Both the position numbers and the translations under genes were made by a program. From Kappaphycus alvarezii (Eukaryota > Rhodophyta > Florideophyceae > Gigartinales > Solieriaceae), in the NCBI GenBank assembly GCA_002205965.3, contig NADL03000006.1, positions 186,001 through 250,000 of the forward strand: a stretch of DNA of 64,000 bases, read 5' to 3'. The notes beneath the pieces are model-generated. The model had not been told where the DNA came from. It did not search any database and worked only from the letters and a program-made list of their open reading frames with translations. This document shows positions 1 through 11,100 of this stretch, one piece after another (the stretch's first letter is position 1; each line of letters starts with the position of its first letter).

Positions 1-2
1 GC

Positions 3-260
3 TGAAGGCAATGGCTTCACCAGATATGGCAGATCTGGTGAGGCGGTGTGCCTTGCAAAAATTGATGAAGAGGGGAATGACAGTGTTGGATGCGTCGCCA
101 AGGAGCACTATGTGGCCGAGCTGGGAGGAAATGTCACGGTTATTGGCGAACGATGAATCGTAAATCCGATGACGCGCAACGAGCCAAGGTCCAATATGTC
201 AATACGGAGGCAAAGCTGATTGTCAATTGCATACTTGACGGCCTTGTTCAGTCGGCGGAT
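3..260 (-). pseudogene. copia RNase H fragment (element A)
   Basis: The minus-strand translation carries the copia RNase H signature: a GFT..SFANN block, then SSQLGHIVLLGDASN, then an RLTRSAISGEAIAFS block in place of the usual RRVTRS-AGE. RNase H degrades the RNA strand of the RNA:DNA hybrid during reverse transcription. The sequence follows the RT in the expected place and runs off the window. At least one frameshift lies in the GFT..SFANN area, so no intact protein is possible. Confidence 0.78.
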
Positions 261-1150
261 CATCGACTGACGTTCTTTTTCGTGAAAGTCTTCCGTAACC
301 TGAGATGCTGAGATATTTCGAAGAGGCAGTCTGGCCTTGAGTTAGCGAGCCAGGCTAGCCTCATACGCATGGAGCTGAAATGGGAAAATGAAGCATCTGA
401 CGGTAGGCACTCGAGCTTTCTGAGATAACGGTTTTGGTCAATATAGAAGGACCCATCATCCTCCTTGCCCACGATAAAGCCTGTGATCTCTGAAGGAAGC
501 TCCTCGTCGGCTTTTATGTCGAACTTCTGACGAGTTTCCTCGGATATCCATCGGAACTTCTGGTTTCCACATCGTATGAGATCTTCGACATAAGCACCGC
601 CGAGCCCATGAGTACACCATGAGTAAGTCGGTAATACAACGCAGGGTCTATGCGCAGTGGCGTCATGCCGAGTTCTTCGCGGTGGTGTTTGTCAATAGTT
701 ATATTCCATAGGTCTCCAGCGTCACATAAGCCATACAAAGGACGCAGAAGCTTCAGGCATCGGTTATGGTTCAGTTCGAGCTTTGGGGCTGGATTGTCGA
801 TGAATATGTCACGGGCGAGTGGTTCGGTGGATTGGAGGTATGCCTGAGTGATGTCAGCAGTCCAGACATCAGATCAGAAGATGGCTTCCAAGCCTGAGAG
901 AAGGCGAAGTGATAGCGGTTGTGGTGTTGTTGATGAGTGGTTGTGTGTTGTTGATGAGTGGACAAGGATGTGCTTCATCTTTTGATGATATTCTCCGATG
1001 ACGTATCTTGCCTTGTACTTTGTCTTCCCATCGATGGTCGACTTGAGGGAAAGAAAAAAGCGTCCAAGAAAGACGTTTGCGTCATGTGTTACTTTCGCGA
1101 AGTAGTACCTTGAAGGTTCCGCATTCTAAAAGAGCGCGTATTTCCTGCCT
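260..1150 (-). pseudogene. copia reverse transcriptase (element A), broken
   Basis: Reverse transcriptase that would copy the element RNA into DNA. In order on the minus strand: GTFKVLLRE near 1130, KTKYKARYVIGEYHQK near 1020, TQAYLQSTEPLARDIFIDNP near 840, LLRPLYGLCDAGDLWN near 735, HHREELGMTPLRIDPALYY near 650, the catalytic box at 581-592, and SMRMRLAWLANSRPDCLFEI near 370. The catalytic box reads YVED where YVDD is expected, so an essential aspartate is replaced by glutamate. Frames change at least three times between these blocks. The homology is strong, and the enzyme is not functional as sequenced. Confidence 0.85.
924..961. repeat. 17-bp direct repeat, period 21
   Basis: The 17-mer GTGTTGTTGATGAGTGG occurs at 924-940 and again, exactly, at 945-961, inside the RT pseudogene of copia copy A. 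It is probably a local duplication by slippage and has no evident function. Confidence 0.8.
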
Positions 1151-1310
1151 TCTCTACCTCAGTCATCTCTGGTCCACGAGCGCGGTCATCTTTTGGATAA
1201 TACCTCGACAGCGAGGGTGAATTATTCGGAAGGCGACTTGCAGTTGTTGAGGCCTGTCTCTACATAGGTCAGAAGCGTATAAGCGAGAGTTTCGGGCTCA
1301 AAGTAAGGCT

Positions 1311-2345
1311 TCATTTGTGCAACGTTGAAAGATGTTGCCGGACTTGAGACATATTCGCGTACGATGGCAAGTATACATTCGGGATCAAAAATTTACGCAG
1401 TGAAGGGTCCAAGCCATTCACCGATGCGGTACGACACGACATTCTCGCGCCAAACCAGCACTTTGTTCTCTGGATCATAAAATTTGTCGCTGGCTGGGGG
1501 CACTGCGTTCTTGAGAGCACGCTTTAGACGCAAAGTTGTCATGTTTTTGCCATTTTTCCTCCCTCCAGTGTGGCAATTTGTGATCCTTCTGGCACCGTCG
1601 TGTGAATTAGTTTGGGCTCGGAAGGTGTGCGTATCTGAGGGAATTCTCCAAATAATGACGCCGATAGCACTAATCCTTCGGGCCTAAGGGTGTCGTTCAT
1701 GGCCTTCAATGAAGATGCAAGTGCAAGAACCTTTTTGACCTTTTGGTTCGCTGCCATGATCTTACGGAACTTTGTGCGAAGCGGATCATGGTATAGTTCT
1801 CCGATACCGAGATTGGAGTGAGCTTCTACACCTGTGCGACTGACTTCTACATCCGCAGTCCTTGCGAGGTGGATGAACTTCGGGCCCAAGGCAGAACCTC
1901 TGTCGGTGAGAATCTTGTTTAGTAGCCCGGTGTAGATGCTCGCCCAATATTCGATGATATTTTGCCAAATATGTTCCGTGAAAACAATGGAGAGGCATCG
2001 GGCTGCGCTGAAGCGAGTACCATGGTCAGCAATATGAAGCGCCGGCTCCCCATTAATGTACATGATGTCCGAAAGGATCCTCTCGTTGAACATGGCTTCT
2101 TCACCACCAAAGGAGACGCGGAAGCGAGTGGAAGCATGCTAAATCCTTCGGCAAGGACCACAGCGTTTCGATATCTCCTGGAGTTTTCTTAATGTTTCGG
2201 GAATCTCTTCTTCAGGACGTGAGCGGGATATGAGGTTGAACAATTTCTTCGACGTAGGGTAGAAGAACTGGCAATGGAGTCGTGTAGGCTGCTTATATGA
2301 TAATTTAAAGTCTTTGGGTAGTCTGAGATAAACTTTGCGCATCAT
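1311..2345 (-). pseudogene. copia integrase (element A), broken
   Basis: Integrase inserts the cDNA into the genome. The N-terminal zinc region (2345-2170) shows LFNLISRSRPEEEIPETL followed by a CGPCRRI cysteine pair. The core (2093-1600) has HIADHGTRFSAAR (first Asp), then ILTDRGSALGPKFI (second Asp), then GVEAHSNLGIGELYHDPLR (Glu), a plausible D,D-E set. ALASSLKAMNDTLRPEGLV follows, typical of this copia lineage. The C-terminal tail (1520-1311) has NKVLVW-like and GEWLGPF-like blocks in shifting frames. At least two frameshifts separate the parts. Copy B at 2.8-3.7 kb encodes the same domain in a more degraded state. Confidence 0.85.
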
Positions 2346-2765
2346 ATTTTCTGCTGCTTGTAAGTATCCTTATTTAAAATCTTGAGACCAAATACTGAAA
2401 TCGAATATGGCAGCAATTACAACTGAAAACCGGGTAGAAAGCCGGCTTATAGTCGTAGTGTGATGTGCGATATATTTCTTTTCTTTGTCTCTATGGCCTT
2501 TCACTGCGAACCGTTCTTTGTACTTATTTTTGATTGAAAGAACGAAATTTACAGAGTAAATATTACCAATCTTCGGTATATTTTCTCTGGAATTTACCCT
2601 TTCATAAAATCAGTAGAAATGGATCTGAAATATTTCGGATGTAGAAATACATCTTTGAATTTGCAAATGCGAATGAGTTGATGCTTTTTTAATCATTTAC
2701 TATTAAAAGATCAATGAAAATCTTCTATCAAGTGTTTCAACTAGGTCCTCTAAGTACGGCTTTGT
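2346..2765. other. AT-rich spacer between copia copies A and B
   Basis: No coding homology, RNA gene or LTR was recognised. The base composition drops abruptly to AT-rich just after the start of element A. The junction may mark where A inserted into, or recombined with, the older copy B. Confidence 0.4.
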
Positions 2766-3657
2766 TTGAAGGCGTTAGTGATGAACTTTCCCGCCATTTA
2801 TGTAAATAACGACTTGTTAGTCATTATTTTTGGTGATATGATAGGGTCCTGTGCACTTAGGTTTGAAATTTTCATGGTAGAAAAGAACCATACTTCCAAT
2901 TTCAATTTTAGGTTGAGCGACGTTTGGAAGCTGTTTATTCAGAGCGCTTCTAAATATAAGTTCTCAAGTGATAGTCTGCATCTCAGCACTTGCCATTTGG
3001 AGCGATCTCATTCGTTCCATTTGATTCGTACGTTCGCTCTTCATGGACAGAAACCCGGAAAAATTCCAAAGACGAATATCGACGTAACCTATCCCTCTGG
3101 ATTCATAGTATCATTCATGGCCTTAAGGGCGAGAAGTAAAGCATGTTTAATTTAAACCTTAGGCTCTGGATTTCGAACCCTCTGGTAAATAAGCTGTACA
3201 GGACCGTGATTCTCTTTACCGGAACCAATAAAATTATGACTTTCAATTCCAGAAAGACTAAGTTTAACCTCACTCGATCTTAAAGTCTTTCTAAGATTTG
3301 GAAAAGAATTGAATGCTTTCCTCTACTTTCATCATTTCAGGAATACAGCATTACCGAAATATGTGTGGGTATCAATGATATGAAGTACTGAGTTTTTGTC
3401 AGAAACATAATATCAAGAGCCAACTCTTGGTTGAATATAATTCCAGTGAGCTTCCTAACTTGGAAAGATATGAGATTCGATTCATTGTTTTGGCAGGTGC
3501 AGCATTGTTTAGATACTCCTGTAATCAGTTCGTTTTTCTCAGGTGTTGCATCCTCGGGTATAGCTCTACTGATTCGGTTAAATAGTCCTGAACCATATGG
3601 AAAGAAGAAGTGTCGGTGACTTTGTGAACAACACTTTGGAAAAATTCCAGACAACAT
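2766..3657 (-). pseudogene. copia integrase (element B), heavily decayed
   Basis: Blocks recognisable on the minus strand are GLFNRISRAIPEDATPEKNE with a CCTC cysteine pair (zinc region, about 3600-3500), FNQELALDIMFL (first Asp region, about 3430), ESHNFIGSGKENHG (Glu region, about 3250) and LLLALKAMNDTMNPEGYV followed by FVFGIFPGF (about 3140-3070). The order and spacing match copy A and related copia integrases. Many stops and frameshifts are present. The AT bias has changed many conserved residues but the frame of blocks is still readable. Confidence 0.72.
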
Positions 3658-3729
3658 AAAGATGACCGTCTTCGCGTATTACTAGCATAGTATATTCTTG
3701 TATTTCGGTGCAAGTATTTAATGTTCGTT

Positions 3730-4147
3730 CTTATCAACAAATCTATACTTACGTATAGCTTCTAAACCAATGAGGAATGGAATATTAGAATTACGGACAT
3801 CCGTATGTAGCGGGATGAAAGCCCAGTCAAGTGTTGCAATAATAATTGGAATATGGTCAATGTTTGGAAAGATCGCCATATTTGTAAGCAGTGGTTAAAA
3901 ATTTCCGTTTCATTTGGATGCCAGCGAGTTTAAAGTAGATCTTTATCTGTGAGTTGTCAATGACTGAATTTTTTGCACTAGTTTCAATAAATATTCCATG
4001 CAAATTATCGGCATTTGAATCTATGGGTAGCTTGCTATTTTTAGCAGTTAAAATATGATGGCTTTTAGCCCGTTCATTTCTATTTTTTTTAATTCTGCGG
4101 AAAAATACGAAGCTGGGCTTTAGGCTTGGAAAATTTTTCGCTTTCAA
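3730..4147 (-). pseudogene. copia aspartic protease (element B), decayed
   Basis: Retropepsin cleaves the gag-pol precursor. The minus-strand translation has GIFIETSAKNSVI where a protease would show a D-T-G-A-x-x-S-V-I active-site loop, so the catalytic Asp-Thr-Gly reads Glu-Thr-Ser. It is followed by QIKIYFKLAGI and a KYGD block, then GFHPATYG and IPHW blocks resembling the flap and C-terminal strands. Position between gag and integrase supports the call. The changed active site and in-frame stops make it non-functional. Confidence 0.5.
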
Positions 4148-4411
4148 TTACTTTTTTCTTACGTTCAGAAGCACTAAGGAATGTTTTATTACACCTTGCT
4201 AAAAATACTCCAAACTAAAAGATGTATGGTCCTTCCTAGAAAGTCGCGAGAGAAATTCTTCAGCAGAACATAAGTTGATTTTTCTATATCCATTTCTTCC
4301 TTTTCCATATCAGTATTACCATTATCAGGATCAATATCTCCAAAGAATTCCTATGTTGGCTGAAAGTTTTCTTCAGGAGTAACTTTGCTGCGATCAACTT
4401 CTTGGACATTT

Positions 4412-5185
4412 TCAAACAGTACAAGCTTTTGGCTTTGGAGTAATTCTTGGAGGAGCTTCCCTGGTATTATTGGATTTTTCTGGCGACCTTATTGGACATT
4501 GATTGGCGATATTGAGATATAATAAGCCCTTTCTTACCACAAATCTAACAAACTCTGTGTTTACCGGGCTTGTCTTTGGACATAATGTGAGAAATAATTC
4601 TTCGTACACATCTGAGGCGATTAAATTTGTTATGACGCGGCCATCGACGTTATACGCTGGTTCCCCTGATCTATCATTCGTCGAAAATTTTCTTCTTATT
4701 CGAATTGGGCTGCTGAAAAGAGCTGGCTGTAAAATGATTGGTAGTTTAATTCACAGGAATTTGCTATAATGAAAAGGTCACGAGCCCAGGAGAACCCAAT
4801 AAAGGTTTTGCGTGCCTCTCTGAACGGCAATGAGGTGATGATTTGGGAATTAGTTTAAGTATTTACTCGTAGACTTTCTCGATTGAATCATTTACACTAC
4901 AAGTGGGAGAAATGTACTGGGTAACAAAAAATGTTTTTAAGATATGCAAAATCTCTGTTATGCTTGGAGACTGATACATGTTCAATTAACAGTACCTTTA
5001 GTGCTTTAGAATAGTGCTTATAAACAACCTCCACATTGATTATGTAGAAACGCTTTGCATTTTCTGTAAGGAGATGGTTGAGATACTGAGCTTCTGCTTG
5101 TGCTTTAACATGTAGTCCTCGCAAGAGTACTTGTATGACTCTAAAAACTTGTTCCAGAATTCAGCTAATGGCAATTAGGTGTCAT
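4412..5185 (-). pseudogene. copia gag-like region (element B)
   Basis: Gag forms the particle in which reverse transcription occurs. The segment 5185-4897 reads LPLAEFWNKFLESYKYSC, then AEAQYLNHLLTENAKRFY, VYKHYSKALKVLL and KHNRDFAYLKNI, a helical stretch of the type found in copia gag proteins. The 4609-4412 segment (VNTEFVRFV, LYLNIANQCPIR) is also preserved in this lineage and probably lies before the protease. At least one frameshift lies between the two. The assignment rests on position and pattern, without a zinc knuckle. Confidence 0.5.
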
Positions 5186-8100
5186 AGTCTAGCTCTAACA
5201 AAATAAATATTTTATTACCCCTACTCTAAAAATAACACCAATATTGTCAAAAATAGAGCAAAAAGATGACAGGGATGGAGAAAATACATAAAACAGAGAC
5301 TAAAATAACAGCTAAGGCAAAAATGAATATCCTATAGGACTGTAAATAATACATGAATAGTATTTCTGTAGCTATCCTGCAGGCATTGTAAGAATAGTTT
5401 TTACACGTCTGTCACCTGGAGAAATGTATTTTCGTCTAGTCTATCCCACTTCCTGCATGATGTAGGTACGTGAAAACACTAGAAGATTCTTCCCCCGGTA
5501 TGATTGGGGATCATGGGCATTTATTCAGTGAAGTGTTACATAACAGCTATACACGTGTATGTTCGTTACAGTACATAGAGTGCAGCAGCACATTGTCGAA
5601 AACAGCACAGTAGAAGGGGAAGAGAATATTTAAGCGTGTTCGGACACAGTAAAGTACTCTTTGCGCTCGATAATTTCTGTCGAAAATTCAGCACCACACT
5701 GTACGTTACTGTACAGCCTTCTACCGCTGAGATTAAGTTTATTTCAATGAGTTCATTAAGGATTAACAAAGAAAGATGAAACCTCGGCTCCGCAATGTAG
5801 ACGGTCTTGCTACAAGCGTCAACCTTATGCTCAATGGCCTCAAAGAGAAAACTCAAAATGACCAATTGGAGCATAGCTCATCCCCGCGCCACCCATCGAC
5901 TTCAAGCTCTTCGTAAACCAGCTCAAAATCCTCTCGTTCTTGGCGAAGGTACTTTCCTTCCGCACCTACCATATCTACAACACAGCGCAAACCACTGGTA
6001 CTCCAATGAAGGAAATCATGTAAATATGATCCACCAAAAGCAAAAGATAGACTCTGTATGTCCGATTTAAAACATGTTAGTGGCGCGTATCTCTTGGCCT
6101 TACAAACGAACGCCAATCAGATGAGCGATGCGACTACTTCAATTAACCCATACACACAAAAAACCAAAATTTACGCCAAATCAGCTTCCAGTTCTTTTGC
6201 TGCACTAGTGAAATATCATCAAGTTGATGATAATTCCGTTGTATGGCCCGCCTTACATCATTTGTCGTAACAATTGTCGGGGAAGTGATCCACTAGCGAT
6301 GTTTTCTTGATGATCAGACCACTATATATCAGTCAGCTGTAACTGTGAAACTATACAACTCTGCAATGTACTATTGTCCCCGTTAAACAACACATGCACC
6401 GAGGCCAACAAAAAATGTTTATTCTCGGACTTTTTAAATGCCGTAGACATTCTTTTTTAGTTTCAGTAGGTCTTCATTCACAAAGAATGCCAGCCAAAAA
6501 GCAATATCTCGTAATAGGTAGCGATATACCACTCGCGTACCATCCAGTAGGAGCTTTCACCAGTAACAGACTAGCTTGTTGTCCAATATCGAATAAATGT
6601 ACAGGTAACACTTCACCAATTTATGCTATCCAACTCTAACCCTTATAATTGAACGAGTTCTTTTCTGTTTTCCGTTAGTCAGCCAAAAGACCATGTCTTA
6701 CTCCTCCCAAGTGTTTACTGCCTTAGTTCTAGCACACATTGAACTCCCCAGGTAGGCGAAATGCGCCTCATACGGTGGCCGTTTGGTGTCGTGCTCCGTT
6801 TCCAATAGCACTTGTAGTGCAATGCGTGGTACGCTGTTCTTCTCGTCTAGGAACGGAACCCTGTCAGACAAAAAAAAATACACACACACCAAGACCCACA
6901 GGGTGTTCACTGTCCCTCTTTCTCTTTAAGCACCATGCTATGCAGTAGAACACATTACCACAGCTCGCTGAAGGCAAGGAGAAGTAGGTCTAGAAGAGCG
7001 GGGGTGATTCCTTGGACTGCTGGACGTTATACTTGTCCTCCAGGTTGTAAGGCCGGACCGTGGTCCGCGAAATGATTAGACATTGACAAGGATTGATTAC
7101 AAAGAACCTTAGACACCAGAGCTGTAATACTGGACAAAGAAGATATAGTAGTGGGTCAGCAATGCTGAATATCTCCTTTGCATATAAGGATGTTTTCAAC
7201 AACGACAAACTCGAAGTTACTACTTCTATATAAACGCCGGAGTCCGGGGCGCCAAGTTTGGGTAAATACTAGTTGCTCGTTTGATGCAATCCTCATTCCT
7301 CTGTTTCTTTGAGCACCTTTTCATTTTGAAAATATCAATATCTCCCAAATGTTCCAACTGTAACTCGAAGAAAGGATTATACTGATTTTACCTACCTGAA
7401 ATGAATTGAAACATATATTTCTACCTTGTATTGATTCGTTACGTGCTTACTTCTGAAAATATTTTCCTCTGGACACTGGCACTCTAAGTTTTAGTTTTAG
7501 ATTATAAGCAAGTATTGCTACATTTTAGTAAATAGACTGAGATAAGATACTTATTACGCAGCCTAATTTTATGCTGGACATTTTTTATTGGCATGATTCT
7601 AATGGAATGCGTGAAATTTTGAATTCAACGGCGATTTTTCAAAAATATGTATTCTTCCATGATTAACATCATGAGAAGTGAGATGTTTTCCTAGAGAGTC
7701 AAATCCCATCAAACAAATTAAAATAATTTCCCTTGCAGTTCCAATAACTTTCTACCTAGTCGTTTTGAAAAATTTAGTCCTAGATGAATCCTAGAGATTT
7801 ACAGTAGATGGTTAAAAATTGAGGTACGTCAAGTATTTTCATCCTGTCTCTTTTGTTACTCAAAAAGAACATCAACAAATGCTCGGAATATGATCGCAAG
7901 GCTGCTCCCCTCGTCTCCTTTATTCATTTTGTAGTTTTGGGTGGAACTTTTGTACAACTTGTAAGCGGAGCAAAATAACATTACTAAAGTTAAAATTGAA
8001 AAAATGCTTTGTTGCTGGTAGTACAATTTTTGGATGATGGGGAACTGAAATAGAGTATTTTTATTATTCTATGGATGCTCTAAATGTTTAGTGGCTTTAG

Positions 8101-11100
8101 GGATCTTTTTGTAAAAAATTAGTTTGATTATCCCGTGGGTGGGGGGAAGAGTGAGATAAACCGAAGGCAGAGAGTTTGTGGATTTTCTTCTGAAAAATAA
8201 TGATAATTATAGAACTATTAAAATCTTCAATGGATACTGAGGATGCTTAGCTCTAGTGAAGGTTCTAGATGAGCCTATCTCTATACGTAGATGTACCTGT
8301 CCACTAGGGTCCCCGACTTAACAATCGATCCGATGTCCACTCTGAAATTGACATCCAACTTTCGCCTCCGCAACTTCATGTCAATCGAAAACTTGGGTAC
8401 AACCATTTGTATCAGCCCAGGTTCTTCCTTTTTCTCCTCTGTACTCTATAATATGTTACCTCTTTTAATATGCTTCTGTGATTCCGTGATTATACTCACA
8501 CTTAGCGCCCTGGACTACGGCTTCTAGACTCAAATAGGAACTTTAAGTTTCTCACTGGCGATAACAACCTTATATCCGAATGAGGCACTCAGCGCTGCCT
8601 ATTTGCATATATATCTTTCCTTGCCTTGTTTTGATTCCTTTGTGATCTCGTTCTTTTGATACTATTCTTCGCAAGGTCCTAGCATTCCACGGATCAAGGT
8701 CCGACAGTAAAAACGTAGAGGACAATTATATCGTCCAGACGCCCAGAGAAATTACCTCGCCCTTCTAGGTCAACTTCTACTCGCCGACGGAGAGCTGTGA
8801 TACTCAATCACCGCTTAAAGGGAAAGAGGGAAAGTCAGCACCCTTTGAGTGGTTGCCTGTGTGTATTGGCTTTCCCATTGACCGATGGGATCCCGTAACT
8901 CGAGAAAAACACCTTTGCAATGAACATGGCACAATGTGACGTAGTTAACAGAAATTACAAAAGAGGATGTTTAAGGGCGTAATATTAAACTAGAAAGGTT
9001 TATTCTTCTGAAAAGATACACACAGTCGATCATAAAAGGGCTTTTGATAAAGGATGGATGCAGTAGTAGAGATGAGGGTCAGGTAAGCACATGAGCTGTC
9101 TCATTATTTCGAGTAGAGTAAATTATCAGTTGACTAATTATCAGTATCAAGCATGTATGTTGAACGATTATATTAAGCTTCTTTTATCGAATAAAGAGAT
9201 GTCATAATCTTTTGTGAATCCAACCGCGGTAAAAAAATTTCTTAAAATACGTGACAACTATTATTACCGCTCGGGCCATCTAAATTGGAAGTTTCAATCT
9301 TGTGAAAAGCCAGTTTAGATACAATTTAAATGATCTGCTAATCAGAGTAATTTATGTAGATAGTGTTATTCTAAAAATTTATCTTTTATTTCTAATAATA
9401 GTAATTTAGTATTACATTATGTGTATTACTAATAGAGATATATTTAACTCAAAGATAAATCTGAAATAGTTTTACTTGAAATAATTGTTAGTGCAAAAAG
9501 TTCCTCGATTGCATTTGCTTGTACCAATGATATTATTTGGCAGTACCTAGCGCGATAACTTTTCCACTCTCCCCTACCAATAACGTTAAAGATTTGTGAA
9601 ATGTCTGTGGAGGTGAAGCTTTCCTCTTTCAAAACATTCTTCTCAATAATGGTTTCATTGTTTTTCTTTGCTGGATTCATGGAATTCGAATAGTGGTGCA
9701 AATAATCTTGTTCATAGTTTCCTGTTTATTATTTAGTTTTACTTTCCCTTCCGGCACTTCAATATGCCTTCTTACTTTATGCTGCGAAGAATGAAAAAAA
9801 GGGGTTGAAGAAGACAAAAATAGTCAAACAACGATTTATGATTGTATGGTAACTTTTTAAGCTAACGGAAACTTCTAAAACATATTTTGAAATGAAAAAG
9901 AAACTAAAAATATTACAGATATATTGAGATTAGTATGATACTAAACCAGTAATCTAAATAAGAGCAGAACAAAAAATTGGAAACGGAATAAAGAAGCGGA
10001 GGAAAATAGTCAACGAAATACTTCTTCATTGGCGATCTACTCAAATATAGTCAAACCTTTATTTACCTTCACTCCTGTAGATTAATAAGTGGAAAAGCAC
10101 TTAAATTTATGAAAATCTTATAAGACATAATTATTCTAGAGTTTTTGAACTTTTGAAAGTAAAATTAAGTTATGAGTACGTTTGAATACTCCATAGTCGC
10201 AGAAAAGTGTTTTTACAACACAAAAAGTTCTAATGAAAATCACTGCGATCATTCACATCTCCAAGAAATTATGTGTTTCGAATTGACAATAAATATTTTT
10301 ATAACAAGGACAACTATCCTATATCTATATTTTGGATCAACATAAGAAAAAATGGAGTATTTTAACTGAATCAAACGCAGTTTCTTGAAATTTTTATTTT
10401 ATAGGACTTTGCAGGCCGTTCTCAGGGACTGGAAAGGGACAATTTCCGCACCCATCGCTTCTACTATTTAAAATTTACCAAATTTGAAAAAACGCCTTTC
10501 TAAATCTAAGAATGAAATACTTTTTATTCTCGCATTTTGTCAATGAAATAAACATCAATGAAATAAACATTCTTGTTGAAATATTTTAATTATCTTCGTT
10601 TAATCCTAGAAGAGTAGTATTCAATTTAGAATTGCTTCTTTGACTAATGCGTCTTGTTTCAAGAACATAAAATCGAATGGATAATAAAAAGGTTTATATT
10701 CTTTCCACCTTTAGTGTCAATTGAAGTATAAGTATTGGTTCCAACGAATAATATTTGCCTATTTTGAGTAAAGCGCAAATAAATTTGTCGCTAAAGTCCT
10801 TAAATAATGGTTTAAATATCTTCAGATCGTGCCATATCGGTAAGATGATATTTTTATCCATCAGGGAAAAAATTAATGTGAGCTATTGGAGAGTAGTAGC
10901 AGAAAAGGTTACAAGACTTATACCGATATGTGGTACATAACGTCCTTGAGCGAGTATTGCTTCATCAATTTTTCCATATTGTCTTGGCCTTTTTTTAATT
11001 TCATAGCTCTGAAAAAAAATCTGGTATCATTTCATTGATTTCAATTAGAAATTTTTTAAACTAAGTTAAGTACCCTATATTGAAGGGGTAGACACTCCAA

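Larger units (their letters stand above)
1..2345 (-). mobile_element. Ty1/copia-type retrotransposon remnant A (integrase-RT-RNase H)
   Basis: Reading the minus strand from 2345 to 1, the order is integrase zinc region, integrase core, integrase C-terminus, reverse transcriptase, RNase H. This is the Ty1/copia order (integrase before RT), not the Ty3 order. The copy is cut by the left edge of the window, and no gag, protease or LTR was found. It is clearly GC-richer than the sequence to its right and its frame is broken several times, so it is dead but younger than its neighbour B. Confidence in the family is high because several domains agree in order and strand. Confidence 0.88.
2766..5185 (-). 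mobile_element. Ty1/copia-type retrotransposon remnant B (gag-protease-integrase)
   Basis: A second copia copy on the same strand as A. From right to left it reads gag (5185-4412), retropepsin-like protease (4147-3730) and integrase (3657-2766). The RT and RNase H parts expected to the left are missing, and element A begins there with its own integrase. The copy is far more AT-rich and stop-ridden than A, so it is either older or has been subject to a C-to-T mutational process. Confidence 0.75.

Noticed and set aside
1962..2192. 76-codon plus-strand frame
   Set aside because: Antisense to the copia A integrase core, which shows the D, D and E blocks on the minus strand.
2766..3155. 129-codon plus-strand frame
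   Set aside because: It is antisense to the copia B integrase, whose LALKAMNDTMNPEG block is readable on the minus strand.
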